From: Bifidobacterium breve
Lineage (GTDB): Bacteria > Actinomycetota > Thermoleophilia > Solirubrobacterales > Solirubrobacteraceae
Assembly: GCA_945878865.1 (NCBI GenBank)
Contig: CAMCUD010000001.1
Span: 352,908-416,907, forward strand
Reading direction: 5' to 3'
Length of the DNA: 64,000 nt
Both the position numbers and the translations under genes were made by a program. The notes under the pieces are model-generated. The model had not been told where the DNA came from. It saw only the letters and a list, made by a program, of their open reading frames with translations, and searched no databases. The stretch's first letter is position 1, and each line of letters begins with the position of its first letter. This document shows, piece after piece, positions 15,828 to 23,620 of the stretch.

Positions 15828-16226
15828 ATGACCGCACCAACGTTCTATCCCGCCCTCCGCTACCGCGACCCCGACGCCGCCATCACGTGGCTCGGCGACG
15901 CGCTCGGGTTCACCCCGAAGGACGTCTACCGCGACGACACCGGCACCGTCCGCCATGCCGAGCTGCGCTTCGGCGACGGCATCGTCATGCTCGGCGGCTT
16001 CCCCGACGAGGGCGCCGAGGGCCGGCTGCACTACGAGCAGGGCGTCACCTCGACCTACGCGTACACGGCCGACCCCGACGCGCTGTTCGCGAAAGCGACC
16101 GGCGCCGGCGCCCAGGTCGCCATGCCCCTGCGCGACACGGACTACGGTTCGCGCGAGTTCAGCGTCTTCGACCTCGAGGGCCACCTCTGGAGCTTCGGCA
16201 CGTATCGCCCCGCGACCGCGTCCTGA
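15828..16226 (+). CDS. VOC-family protein (glyoxalase/bleomycin-resistance/PhnB-like)
   Basis: A 132-aa protein with the paired beta-alpha-beta-beta-beta fold: YPALRYRDPDAAITWLGDALGF, ELRFGDGIVMLGG, then FAKATGAGAQVAMPLRDTDYGSREFSVFDLEGHLWSFGTY. The first-strand metal His is missing, as in PhnB-like and non-catalytic binding members, so a binding or resistance role is as likely as catalysis. It sits in the AraC operon. Confidence 0.85.
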   Translation: MTAPTFYPALRYRDPDAAITWLGDALGFTPKDVYRDDTGTVRHAELRFGDGIVMLGGFPDEGAEGRLHYEQGVTSTYAYTADPDALFAKATGAGAQVAMPLRDTDYGSREFSVFDLEGHLWSFGTYRPATAS

Positions 16227-16786
16227 CCGTCCTCGCCGCGGCGTACTTCGTCGTCGCGGCGGTCGGCGTCGCCGGCCCGGATCTGCGGGCCAGCGCCGAC
16301 GCGATCGGGGACGGGCGCGTCTGGCTGCTGCTCACCAGCGCGCTGAGCGCCGAGGGCGACCTCCCCGGCGCGCAGGTGGCGATCGCCGCGATCGCCGCGG
16401 GCGCCGTGATCCTCCGCGAGGGCCCGGTGACGTGGTGGCTGGCGGCGATCGCCGGGCACGTCGGCTCGGCGCTGCTCGCCTACGCGCTCATCGCGATCGC
16501 CGCGGTGCTGGGCTCCGCGGGCGCCGACCGCGCCTCCGACGACCCGGACTTCGGTGTCTCCTGCGTCCTCGGCGCGTCCGTCGGGGCGCTGCTCGCCAGC
16601 GCGGTGCTGGCCCGGCGCGACGGCGCGCGTGATGCGGGCACCACCGTCGCACTCGCCGCCGGGCTCACCGGGGCCGCGGCGATGCTCGCGCTCTCGGCCG
16701 GATGGCTCGACGCCGAGCACGGGCTCTCGGTCGCGCTCGGCGCCGGCGTCGTCATCGTGCGAAATAGTGGGCGGCGATGTCGCTGA
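16223..16786 (+). CDS. Rhomboid-like membrane protein, apparent CTG start
   Basis: A 187-aa hydrophobic protein with five or six membrane segments. WLLLTSALSAEG, GHVGSALLAY and the GxS-type DFGVSCVLGASVGALL recall rhomboid-like proteins (GVSGA active-site loop), but a catalytic His is not certain. The frame is open and membrane-like from 16223, yet has no ATG, GTG or TTG near its beginning. CTG 16223-16225 overlaps the previous TGA as CTGA, the same geometry as the GTGA/ATGA couplings elsewhere. The 3-prime end overlaps the next gene by 10 nt. Confidence 0.6.
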   Translation: MTVLAAAYFVVAAVGVAGPDLRASADAIGDGRVWLLLTSALSAEGDLPGAQVAIAAIAAGAVILREGPVTWWLAAIAGHVGSALLAYALIAIAAVLGSAGADRASDDPDFGVSCVLGASVGALLASAVLARRDGARDAGTTVALAAGLTGAAAMLALSAGWLDAEHGLSVALGAGVVIVRNSGRRCR

Positions 16787-17640
16787 TCCTCGCGCTCGCC
16801 GCCGCGATCTTCTTCGCGGTCGGCACGGTCCTCCAGCAGCGGGTCGCGCGCACGGCCACCGAGGAGGAGGCCGCGAGCGCCGGGTTCCTCCTGCGCCTGG
16901 CGCGCAAGCCGCTGTGGCTGGCGGGGATCGTCGCCGACGCCGGCGGGTTCGTCTGCCAGGCGATCGCGCTGGGGATCGGGCGCATCGTCGTCGTGCAGCC
17001 CGTGCTGGCGACGAGCCTCGTCTTCGCCCTGCCGTTCGGCGCGTGGCTGGACGGCAGGCGGGTCACCCACCGCGAGATGTGGGCCGCGGCCGCGGTGACG
17101 GGCGGGCTCGCCGCGTTCCTTGTCCTCGCCGATCCGAGCGGCGGCAAGCCCGACGCGAGCACCGCGGCGTGGCTCGTCGCGTTCGCCGTCTCAGCCGTGC
17201 TGTGCGGCGCCGCGTGGGTTGCCGCGCGCGGCGCGTCCCCCATGCGCCGCGCCGTGCTGCTCGGCTGCGCGACGGGCATCCTCTTCGGCCTCAGCGCGGG
17301 CCTGACGAAGGCCACGGTCGAGGAGCTCGACGACGGGATCCTCAACGTCTTCGAGCACTGGCACGTCTACGCGCTGGCGGTCGTCGGCTACGTGAGCATG
17401 TCGCTCTCGCAGGCGTCGCTGCAGACCGGCGCCCTGGGCGCGGCGGTCGCCACGCAGATGGCGCTCGACCCGATCACAAGCGTCGTACTCGGCACGCTCG
17501 CCTTCGACGAGCAGCTCCACGACACCCCGCTGGGCGCGATCGCCGCGCTCGGCGGCATCGCGGTGATGATCGGCGGGATCGTCGCGCTGGCGGTTCAGTC
17601 GCCCGCGCCGGCCGAGGCGGCGAGCCTCGCCGAGGCGTGA
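16777..17640 (+). CDS. DMT-superfamily (NIPA-like) transporter
   Basis: A 287-aa inner-membrane protein with nine or ten helices in two EamA-like halves. It resembles the NIPA/DMT branch: N-terminal LILALAAAIFFAVGTVLQQRVAR, GIGRIVVVQPVLATSLVFALPFGAWLDGR, and the second-half GALGAAVATQMALDPITSVVLGTLAFDE. Substrate (Mg or a metabolite) cannot be decided. Its last 46 nt overlap the end of the convergent permease gene. Confidence 0.85.
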   Translation: MSLILALAAAIFFAVGTVLQQRVARTATEEEAASAGFLLRLARKPLWLAGIVADAGGFVCQAIALGIGRIVVVQPVLATSLVFALPFGAWLDGRRVTHREMWAAAAVTGGLAAFLVLADPSGGKPDASTAAWLVAFAVSAVLCGAAWVAARGASPMRRAVLLGCATGILFGLSAGLTKATVEELDDGILNVFEHWHVYALAVVGYVSMSLSQASLQTGALGAAVATQMALDPITSVVLGTLAFDEQLHDTPLGAIAALGGIAVMIGGIVALAVQSPAPAEAASLAEA

Positions 17641-19034
17641 GCCTTCGCGTAGCCGAAGTAGATCACCAGCCCGATCACCAGCCACACCGCGAGACGGATC
17701 CACGTCGTCACCGGCAGCATGGCCATGAGGCCGAGCGAGCTCAGCAGCGCGATGCCGGCGATGACGTTGACCGCGGGCAACCGCACCGGGCGCTCGGCGT
17801 CGGGGTGGGTGCGGCGCAGCACGAGCACCCCGGCGGAGACGAGCACGAACGCGAGCAGCGTCCCGATCGAGACGAGGTCGCCGAGGATGTCGATCGGCAG
17901 GAGCGCGGCGACCACGGCGCAGAGGAAGCCGCAGATGAGGGTGTTCTGCACCGGCGTCTGACGGCGCGGATCGACCCGGTTGAAGAACGGAGGGAGCATC
18001 CCGTCCGCCGACATCCGCATGAGGATCCGCACCTGGCCGAACAGCGTCACGAGGACCGTGGAGAACAGGCCGATGACGGCGGCGACGTTCACCGCGTCGT
18101 CGAGCCAGTCGAGTCGTGCGTGGTCGTGCAGCGCCTTGGAGATCGGGTCGGCGACGTTCAGTGCGGTGTACGGCACGAGCCCGGTCAGCACGAGGCCGAC
18201 GAGGATGTACAGCGTCGTCGCGACGATGACGGTCCCCAGCAGCGCGACCGGCACGGTGCGCCGCGGGTCGCGCGCCTCCCCCGCCGCCGTGGAGACCGCG
18301 TCGAAGCCGACGTAGGCGAAGAACAGGACGCCGGCGCCGCGCAGCACACCCGAGGCGCCGAACTCCCCGAACGCGCCCTCGTTCGGCGGGACGAACGGCT
18401 TCCAGTTGCCGGGGTCGATGAAGAAGACGCCGGCGATGATCACCGCGAGCAGCACCGTGAGCTTCAGCGCGACGATCGCGGTGTTCGTCTTCGCCGACTC
18501 GCTCGTGCCGAGGATCAGCAGCCACGTCGCCACCGCCACGCACAGCACGCCGGGCAGGTTGAAGATCCCGCGGTCGTCGCCGATGGGCGGATTCGCCAAG
18601 GCGTCGGGGACGTGGATCCCCAGCGATCCCAGCAGGCTGTCGGCATAGCCCGCCCAGCCGACGGCCACCGTGGACGCGGCGAAGAGGTACTCGAGGAGCA
18701 GGTCCCAGCCGATGAACCACGCCGGGAAGAGGCCGAACGCGACGAACGCGTAGGAGTAGGTGCTGCCGCTCACCGGCATCATCGCGCTGAGCTCGGCGTA
18801 GCAGAGCGCGGTGGCCGCAGCCGCGATGCCGGCCAGCGCGAAGCTGATGACGACCGCCGGCCCGGCGTACTTCGCCGCGGCCACGCCGGTGCTGACGAAG
18901 ATGCCCGCGCCCACGACGCTGGCGATTCCCAGCGCGGTGAGCGAGACCGGCCCGAACGCCTTGGCGTCAAGCCGCTCGCGGTCGCGCCGCGCCTGGCCGA
19001 GGATCGCGGTCAGGCGGTCGGGCTGCGCGCTCAC
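17595..19034 (-). CDS. APC-family amino acid permease
   Basis: A 479-aa transporter with 12 predicted helices of the cationic amino acid transporter type: LGIASVVGAGIFVSTGVAAAKYAGPAVVISF (unwound helix 1 GAGIF motif), CYAELSAMMPVSGSTYSYAFVAFG, FFAYVGFDAVSTAAGEARDP and FGQVRILMRMSADGMLP. GTG 19034 overlaps the stop of the LysRS-MprF gene, so they are one operon. Supply of basic amino acids to a lysyl-tRNA/lysyl-lipid enzyme would fit, but this is inference. Confidence 0.92.
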   Translation of the reverse strand: MSAQPDRLTAILGQARRDRERLDAKAFGPVSLTALGIASVVGAGIFVSTGVAAAKYAGPAVVISFALAGIAAAATALCYAELSAMMPVSGSTYSYAFVAFGLFPAWFIGWDLLLEYLFAASTVAVGWAGYADSLLGSLGIHVPDALANPPIGDDRGIFNLPGVLCVAVATWLLILGTSESAKTNTAIVALKLTVLLAVIIAGVFFIDPGNWKPFVPPNEGAFGEFGASGVLRGAGVLFFAYVGFDAVSTAAGEARDPRRTVPVALLGTVIVATTLYILVGLVLTGLVPYTALNVADPISKALHDHARLDWLDDAVNVAAVIGLFSTVLVTLFGQVRILMRMSADGMLPPFFNRVDPRRQTPVQNTLICGFLCAVVAALLPIDILGDLVSIGTLLAFVLVSAGVLVLRRTHPDAERPVRLPAVNVIAGIALLSSLGLMAMLPVTTWIRLAVWLVIGLVIYFGYAKAHASARLAASAGAGD

Positions 19035-22000
19035 GTCGACGTGACCTTCGGGACGAGGTAGCGGCCGATGACCGGTAGCCGCAGGAAGCCCTCGACGCTC
19101 GCGTAGAGGATCCCGACCTGCGCCATGTCCTCGACGTCTTCGACCACGATCGAGCGTGGCTCCCAGTCGGGATCGAACTTCGCGTTGAAGTCCCGCAGCG
19201 AGGTGATTTGGAAGTACGGGCTCATCGTCAGGGCGAACCGCCGCAGCAGCTTCTGCGCGCCGTGGAACTCCGCGTCGGGCGCGACCAGCCGCCCCCACGC
19301 GGCGAAGTTCATCGAGAGACGATCGAACCCGAGCCGGCCGAGCTCCAGCGCGGAGTTGGCGATGAGGAACTCGGTGATCCCGTTGGGCGCGTCGGGCTCG
19401 TGCTGCATGAGGTCGAGCGACCAGCCGGGCTGCGGCCCGTACACCGGCGTGAGGCGGAGGAACCCGAGCGTCTTGCCGTGGCGGTCGACGGCGAGCGCGA
19501 GCAGCAGGTCGGGGTTGTCGCCGTGGACCCCGCCGCCGAGCTCCATGGTGAACCCGCGCTCGGCTGCGCCGGCCCGCCAGCGCTCGCGCAGCGCGTTGAG
19601 CTCGTCGCACAGCGCCGGGGTCGCCTCGTCCTCGCGCAGGAGCTGGAAGTCGCAGACCTTCTCGACGCGGTGGACCGCCTGGCGCACGTTCTTCATCGCC
19701 CGCCCCTCGAGCATGAAGCGGTCGCACCGGATGATCGCCTCGTCGCCGAGGTACACGCCGCGCATCCCGAACTTCTCGTAGAGCGCGAGGTCGGATTCCC
19801 GCGCGGCCAGGAACGCCGTGTGCCACCCGCGCCCGCGGCAGAAGCCGAGGAACTCGCCGACCACGCGCTCGCGCGCTTCGGGCGGGCAGATCGGGTCGGC
19901 GGCCACGAGCGCGTGCCCGGCGATGTACGTGTAGGCGATGAGGCCGTCGCCCGCAGCGGTAAAGAAGTAGCTCTTGTCCCGGCGCAGCGCGAAGTAGTCG
20001 AGCGTGTCGTCGCCGTAGGCGTGCACGAGCGCCGACGCCCGCTCGCGCGCGGCAGCTGACGGCGTGCCGGTGTCGCGCACCGCGCGGAAGAGCAGCAGCG
20101 CGAAGACGACGAGCCCGCCGACGCCGAGCAGCAGCAGCGATGCCGCGAGGAAGTCGGGGAAGACCCGGCCGGTGTAGGTGTACGGCCCGTCCCGGCCGAC
20201 GAGCCCGGCGAACGTCGTCTCGACCATCCCCCACAGCGAGAGCGGTTCGACGACGTGGCGGTGGCCGGTCAGCAACGTGGCGATGCCGAACGCCAGGACC
20301 CCGAGCAGATAGACGGGGACGAATCGCGCGACGTCGAGCAGCGAGCCCGGATCCGCCCGGGCCTGGAAGGCGTCGCGGTGCCAGACCAGCGCCACGAGCA
20401 TCCCGACCGCCGCGACGACCGCGACCGGGTCGGGCCCGCGCAGCAGCGCCGAAAGCGCTCCCACGCCGAAGACGACGATCGCCGCGAGCCACGCGCGGCG
20501 CTTGCCGCGCCGCAGCGGCACGCTGAGCAGCAGCAGGACGAAGCCGATGAGCACGCTGGCGACGTGGCTGACGACGCGCCCGTCGAGGTCATCGATGATC
20601 TGGCGGATCCCGAGCCGGTTGCCGGCGTCGAGCGCGGCCGCGAAGAAGAACAGGAGCGCGGTCGCCGCGGTCAGCCAGCCCAGCACCCGCGGCGCGCGCG
20701 GGCGGAGCGCCGCAGCGGCGGGCGGTGGCGCGACGGCCATCTTCGACTCGTCGATCGGCGGAGGCGGCGCGGGCGCGGGCGGCGCGATGCGCGCGGCCCC
20801 CGCCACATCGGCGGCGGCGCCGGTCTCCCCGTGCTCCGGGCGCATCGCCGGGAACAGGATCACGTCGCGGATCGCGCTCGCCCCGGCGACGAGCATCACG
20901 AGACGGTCGAGACCGATCCCCAGTCCGCCCGTCGGTGGCAGCCCGTACTCCAGCGCGCGCACGTAGTCCTCGTCGACAGTCTCGGCCTCGTCGTCGCCCG
21001 CGGCGTGCGCGACCGCCTCGGCCTCGAAGCGCTCGCGCTGGTCGACCGGATCGTTGAGCTCGGTGTACGCGTTGGCCAGCTCGCGCCCGGCGACGACCGC
21101 CTCGAAGCGCTCGACCATCGTGGGGTCCTCACGGTGCGACCGCGCGAGCGGCGAGACCTCGCGCGGGTAGTCGTAGACGAAGGTCGGCGCGACGAGCGTG
21201 GCCTCGCCCTTCTCGTCGTAGACCTCGGACATCAACCGCCCCGCGCCCCAGGACTCCTCGTACTCGATGCCGAAGCGATCGCAGATCGCGCGAGCGTCGT
21301 CGACGGGCATCGAGGGATGCATCTTCTCCCCGGTCTGCTCCTCGATGAGGTCGGCCATCGTGACCCGCCGCCACGGCGGCGCGAGGTCCACCGGCTGGCC
21401 GTCGACCTCGATCATCGTCGTGCCGTTCGCGGCGAGCGCCGCGCGCGAGCAGATGGTCTCGACGAGGTCCATCATGTCGTGGTAGTCGCCGAGCGCCTGG
21501 TAGGCCTCGAGCAGGGTGAACTCGGGGTTGTGCCGGGTGTCCAGCCCCTCGTTGCGGAACACGCGGCCGATCTCGAAGACCCGCTCGAACCCGCCGACCA
21601 CGAGTCGCTTGAGGTGCAGCTCGAGCGCGATCCGCAGGTACATGTCGAGATCGAGCGCGTTGTGGTGCGTGATGAAGGGGCGCGCTGCCGCGCCGCCCGC
21701 ATGCGTCTCGAGCACCGGGGTCTCGACCTCGGTGAACCCGCGCTCGCCGAGCACCTCGCGGACCGTCGCCATGACCTTCGAGCGGATGTCAAAGACCCGG
21801 CGCGTGTCCGGGTTGGCGATGAGGTCGAGGTAGCGCTCGCGCAGCCGGATCTCCGGGTCGGTGAGCCCCTTGTGCTTGTCGGGCAGCGCGCGCAGCGACT
21901 TGGAGAGCAGGCGCAGCTCGGACAGCTCGACGGTGAGCTCGCCGGTGTGCGTCGTCATGACCTCGCCGGCGGCGCCGACCCAGTCGCCGCGGTCGAGGTG

Positions 22001-22333
22001 CTCGACGTCGTCGAACGCCTCCTCGCCGAGCGTGTCGCGGGAGGCCAGGAGCTGCAGCTCGCCGGTCTGGTCGCGCAGCGTGGCGAAGACCATGCCGCCG
22101 TGGCGGCGGATGAGCATGAGGCGACCGGCGACCTTCACCCGCGTGCCGGTGTGCGCGTCGGGCGCGAGCGCGCCCGCCTCCGCGATGACCTGCGCGGCGG
22201 TGTGGTCGCGGGTGAATCCAACCGGGTAGGGCTCGATTCCCCTCTCGCGCAGCGCGGCGAGCTTGGCGAGCCGATGCTCGCGCTCAGCCTCGCCGCCGTC
22301 GGGGTGAGCGGCGTCGGCGGGTTCCGGATCCAT
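19031..22333 (-). CDS. lysX: Lysyl-tRNA synthetase fused to lysyl-phosphatidylglycerol synthase
   Basis: An 1100-aa bifunctional protein. Residues 1 to about 505 are a class II LysRS: OB-fold (GTRVKVAGRLMLIRRHGGMVF), motif 2 (RVFEIGRVFRNEGLDTRHNPEFTLLE) and motif 3 (GLGIGLDRLVML). A Pro-rich linker leads to seven or so helices (about 540-770), then a DUF2156 transferase domain (about 775-1095; FLARESDLALYEKFG). It should charge tRNA-Lys and pass lysine to membrane lipid, lowering negative charge. In mycobacterial LysX the MprF part is N-terminal; here the order is reversed. CAGAAT lies 6 nt before the ATG, possibly leaderless. Confidence 0.93.
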   Translation of the reverse strand: MDPEPADAAHPDGGEAEREHRLAKLAALRERGIEPYPVGFTRDHTAAQVIAEAGALAPDAHTGTRVKVAGRLMLIRRHGGMVFATLRDQTGELQLLASRDTLGEEAFDDVEHLDRGDWVGAAGEVMTTHTGELTVELSELRLLSKSLRALPDKHKGLTDPEIRLRERYLDLIANPDTRRVFDIRSKVMATVREVLGERGFTEVETPVLETHAGGAAARPFITHHNALDLDMYLRIALELHLKRLVVGGFERVFEIGRVFRNEGLDTRHNPEFTLLEAYQALGDYHDMMDLVETICSRAALAANGTTMIEVDGQPVDLAPPWRRVTMADLIEEQTGEKMHPSMPVDDARAICDRFGIEYEESWGAGRLMSEVYDEKGEATLVAPTFVYDYPREVSPLARSHREDPTMVERFEAVVAGRELANAYTELNDPVDQRERFEAEAVAHAAGDDEAETVDEDYVRALEYGLPPTGGLGIGLDRLVMLVAGASAIRDVILFPAMRPEHGETGAAADVAGAARIAPPAPAPPPPIDESKMAVAPPPAAAALRPRAPRVLGWLTAATALLFFFAAALDAGNRLGIRQIIDDLDGRVVSHVASVLIGFVLLLLSVPLRRGKRRAWLAAIVVFGVGALSALLRGPDPVAVVAAVGMLVALVWHRDAFQARADPGSLLDVARFVPVYLLGVLAFGIATLLTGHRHVVEPLSLWGMVETTFAGLVGRDGPYTYTGRVFPDFLAASLLLLGVGGLVVFALLLFRAVRDTGTPSAAARERASALVHAYGDDTLDYFALRRDKSYFFTAAGDGLIAYTYIAGHALVAADPICPPEARERVVGEFLGFCRGRGWHTAFLAARESDLALYEKFGMRGVYLGDEAIIRCDRFMLEGRAMKNVRQAVHRVEKVCDFQLLREDEATPALCDELNALRERWRAGAAERGFTMELGGGVHGDNPDLLLALAVDRHGKTLGFLRLTPVYGPQPGWSLDLMQHEPDAPNGITEFLIANSALELGRLGFDRLSMNFAAWGRLVAPDAEFHGAQKLLRRFALTMSPYFQITSLRDFNAKFDPDWEPRSIVVEDVEDMAQVGILYASVEGFLRLPVIGRYLVPKVTST

Positions 22334-22372
22334 GCGCGCATTCTGCGCGCAGCTCCGGCGGACGGGCGCCGG

Positions 22373-22519
22373 TCAGCGCAGCGCGTCGCGCCGGCGGCGC
22401 AGCTCGGCACGGTCGGCCGCGGCCGCGGCAGCGCCGATGCCGTGGGCCAGCGGGAGCGCGAGCACCGCGAGGGCGGCCCAGACGGCCGCGATGAGCAGCA
22501 GGAGATCGAGGAAGGACAT
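22373..22519 (-). CDS. Small single-span membrane protein
   Basis: A 48-aa frame upstream of lysX: one hydrophobic helix (FLDLLLLIAAVWAALAVLALPLA), then an Ala-rich stretch and a basic tail (ELRRRRDALR). No ribosome-binding site is evident. The composition and position 39 nt before lysX make it a believable small protein, but there is no family to support it. Confidence 0.45.
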   Translation of the reverse strand: MSFLDLLLLIAAVWAALAVLALPLAHGIGAAAAAADRAELRRRRDALR

Positions 22520-22627
22520 GGCGGGCAGGGTGAACGTGGTTCAGCCAGGCGGTTCTGCCCACCGTACGCATCGCTCAACCTCCCCGGTTCTGGTGCCGTA
22601 CTAGGGTGAAACACCGGCTTCTTTCGC

Positions 22628-23284
22628 ATGAGCACGTCCGCCCCCGGCATCGAACTTCTCGCCCGCGGCCCCTGGGCCGCCGATGCCGTGCGCGCCACAT
22701 GGCGCGAGGACGCGTTCCAGCCCGACGAGGCGGCCACCGCCGCGGCGGACCGCAAGATCGACGAGCTGCGCGAGCGCGGATCGCCCTGGCACGACGGCAC
22801 CGCCGCCCGGCTCGTGAGCTTCGAGGCGCGCGACGGCGAGCTGCACGTCGAGCTGCAGCCGATCCGCTGGGCGCTGCGCCTCGTCGAGGAGGACGCGCAC
22901 GCGTCGCTCTCGGCGCTCTGCGTCACCCGCGCGGCCGACGGCCGGTGGCTGGCCGGTCGGCGCGCGGCGTGGCTGTCTTCCTGGGCGGGCCGGTGGGCGC
23001 TGGGTGCCGGCGGCGCCGTCGACCCCGGGGAGAGCCCCGCCGACACGCTCGTGCGCGAGCTCGAGGAGGAGTGGGGCGTCGTGCCCGAGCGCGTCCAGGG
23101 CGAGGCGCTGCTGCGGCTGCCGCAGGGCATGACGATGTTCCTCGGCCAGGCCTGGCTGCCCGAGGGCGCCGAGGTGACGATGGATCACGAGCACGACATG
23201 TACGCGTGGTGGCCGGCCGACCCGTCCGCCTGGCCGGCGGAGGCCGACGAGCCGCTGCGCCGCATGGCGGTGATGCTGTCGTGA
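22628..23284 (+). CDS. Nudix hydrolase
   Basis: A 218-aa protein with a complete Nudix box near residues 125-147 (GAVDPGESPADTL, then VRELEEEWGV; pattern Gx5Ex7REUxEExGU), which binds Mg and cleaves nucleoside-diphosphate-linked substrates. A 90-residue N-terminal extension precedes the Nudix fold. Substrate unknown. TAGGGT at 22604-22609 is a possible -10 box, implying a leader of about 12 nt. It overlaps the following membrane protein by 4 nt. Confidence 0.88.
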   Translation: MSTSAPGIELLARGPWAADAVRATWREDAFQPDEAATAAADRKIDELRERGSPWHDGTAARLVSFEARDGELHVELQPIRWALRLVEEDAHASLSALCVTRAADGRWLAGRRAAWLSSWAGRWALGAGGAVDPGESPADTLVRELEEEWGVVPERVQGEALLRLPQGMTMFLGQAWLPEGAEVTMDHEHDMYAWWPADPSAWPAEADEPLRRMAVMLS

Positions 23285-23616
23285 CGCGCATCCTGACCTT
23301 CGAGCGCCTGAAGTGGGCGTCGTTCACCCACTCCTGCGTCTACATCGCGCTGTTGGCCGTCTGGCTCATCCCGGGGCTGTCGGGCGCGGAGTTCGTCCTC
23401 GGCCTCACCCACGGCGTCGGGTGGATCCTCATGTCGGTCGTCTGCATCGTCGCGCTCGCCCTGCGCGTCATCGATCTGCGGCTCGCCACGGCGGTCGCGA
23501 TCCTCGGCGGAATCGGCCCGTTCATCGGGTCGTACGAGTTCGTCCGCCAGGACCGTGCACGATCCCGTCCAGGCGCGCCGCGTGCGGCAGAGCCGGGCGC
23601 TAGAGTGGCTTCGTAG
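23281..23616 (+). CDS. DUF3817-like integral membrane protein
   Basis: A 111-aa protein with three membrane segments. The run FERLKWASFTHSCVYIALLAVWLIPG and GLTHGVGWILMSVVCIVALALRVIDLRLATAVAILGGIGPFIGSYEFV resemble the small DUF3817 family. Function unknown. GTG 23281 overlaps the Nudix stop (GTGA); the Arg/Ala-rich tail ends 4 nt before kgd. Confidence 0.75.
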   Translation: MTRILTFERLKWASFTHSCVYIALLAVWLIPGLSGAEFVLGLTHGVGWILMSVVCIVALALRVIDLRLATAVAILGGIGPFIGSYEFVRQDRARSRPGAPRAAEPGARVAS

Positions 23617-23620
23617 AGCG

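Noticed and set aside
13396..16226. Functional operon of Ppx, AraC and VOC proteins as a new polyphosphate-sensing system
   Set aside because: The 4-nt overlap shows co-translation only; nothing ties the AraC or VOC proteins to polyphosphate.
20255..22609. Long open frame antisense to lysX (plus strand)
   Set aside because: High-GC shadow: its composition is Arg/Asp/Gly/His rich with no motif, while the opposite strand encodes a complete LysRS-MprF protein.
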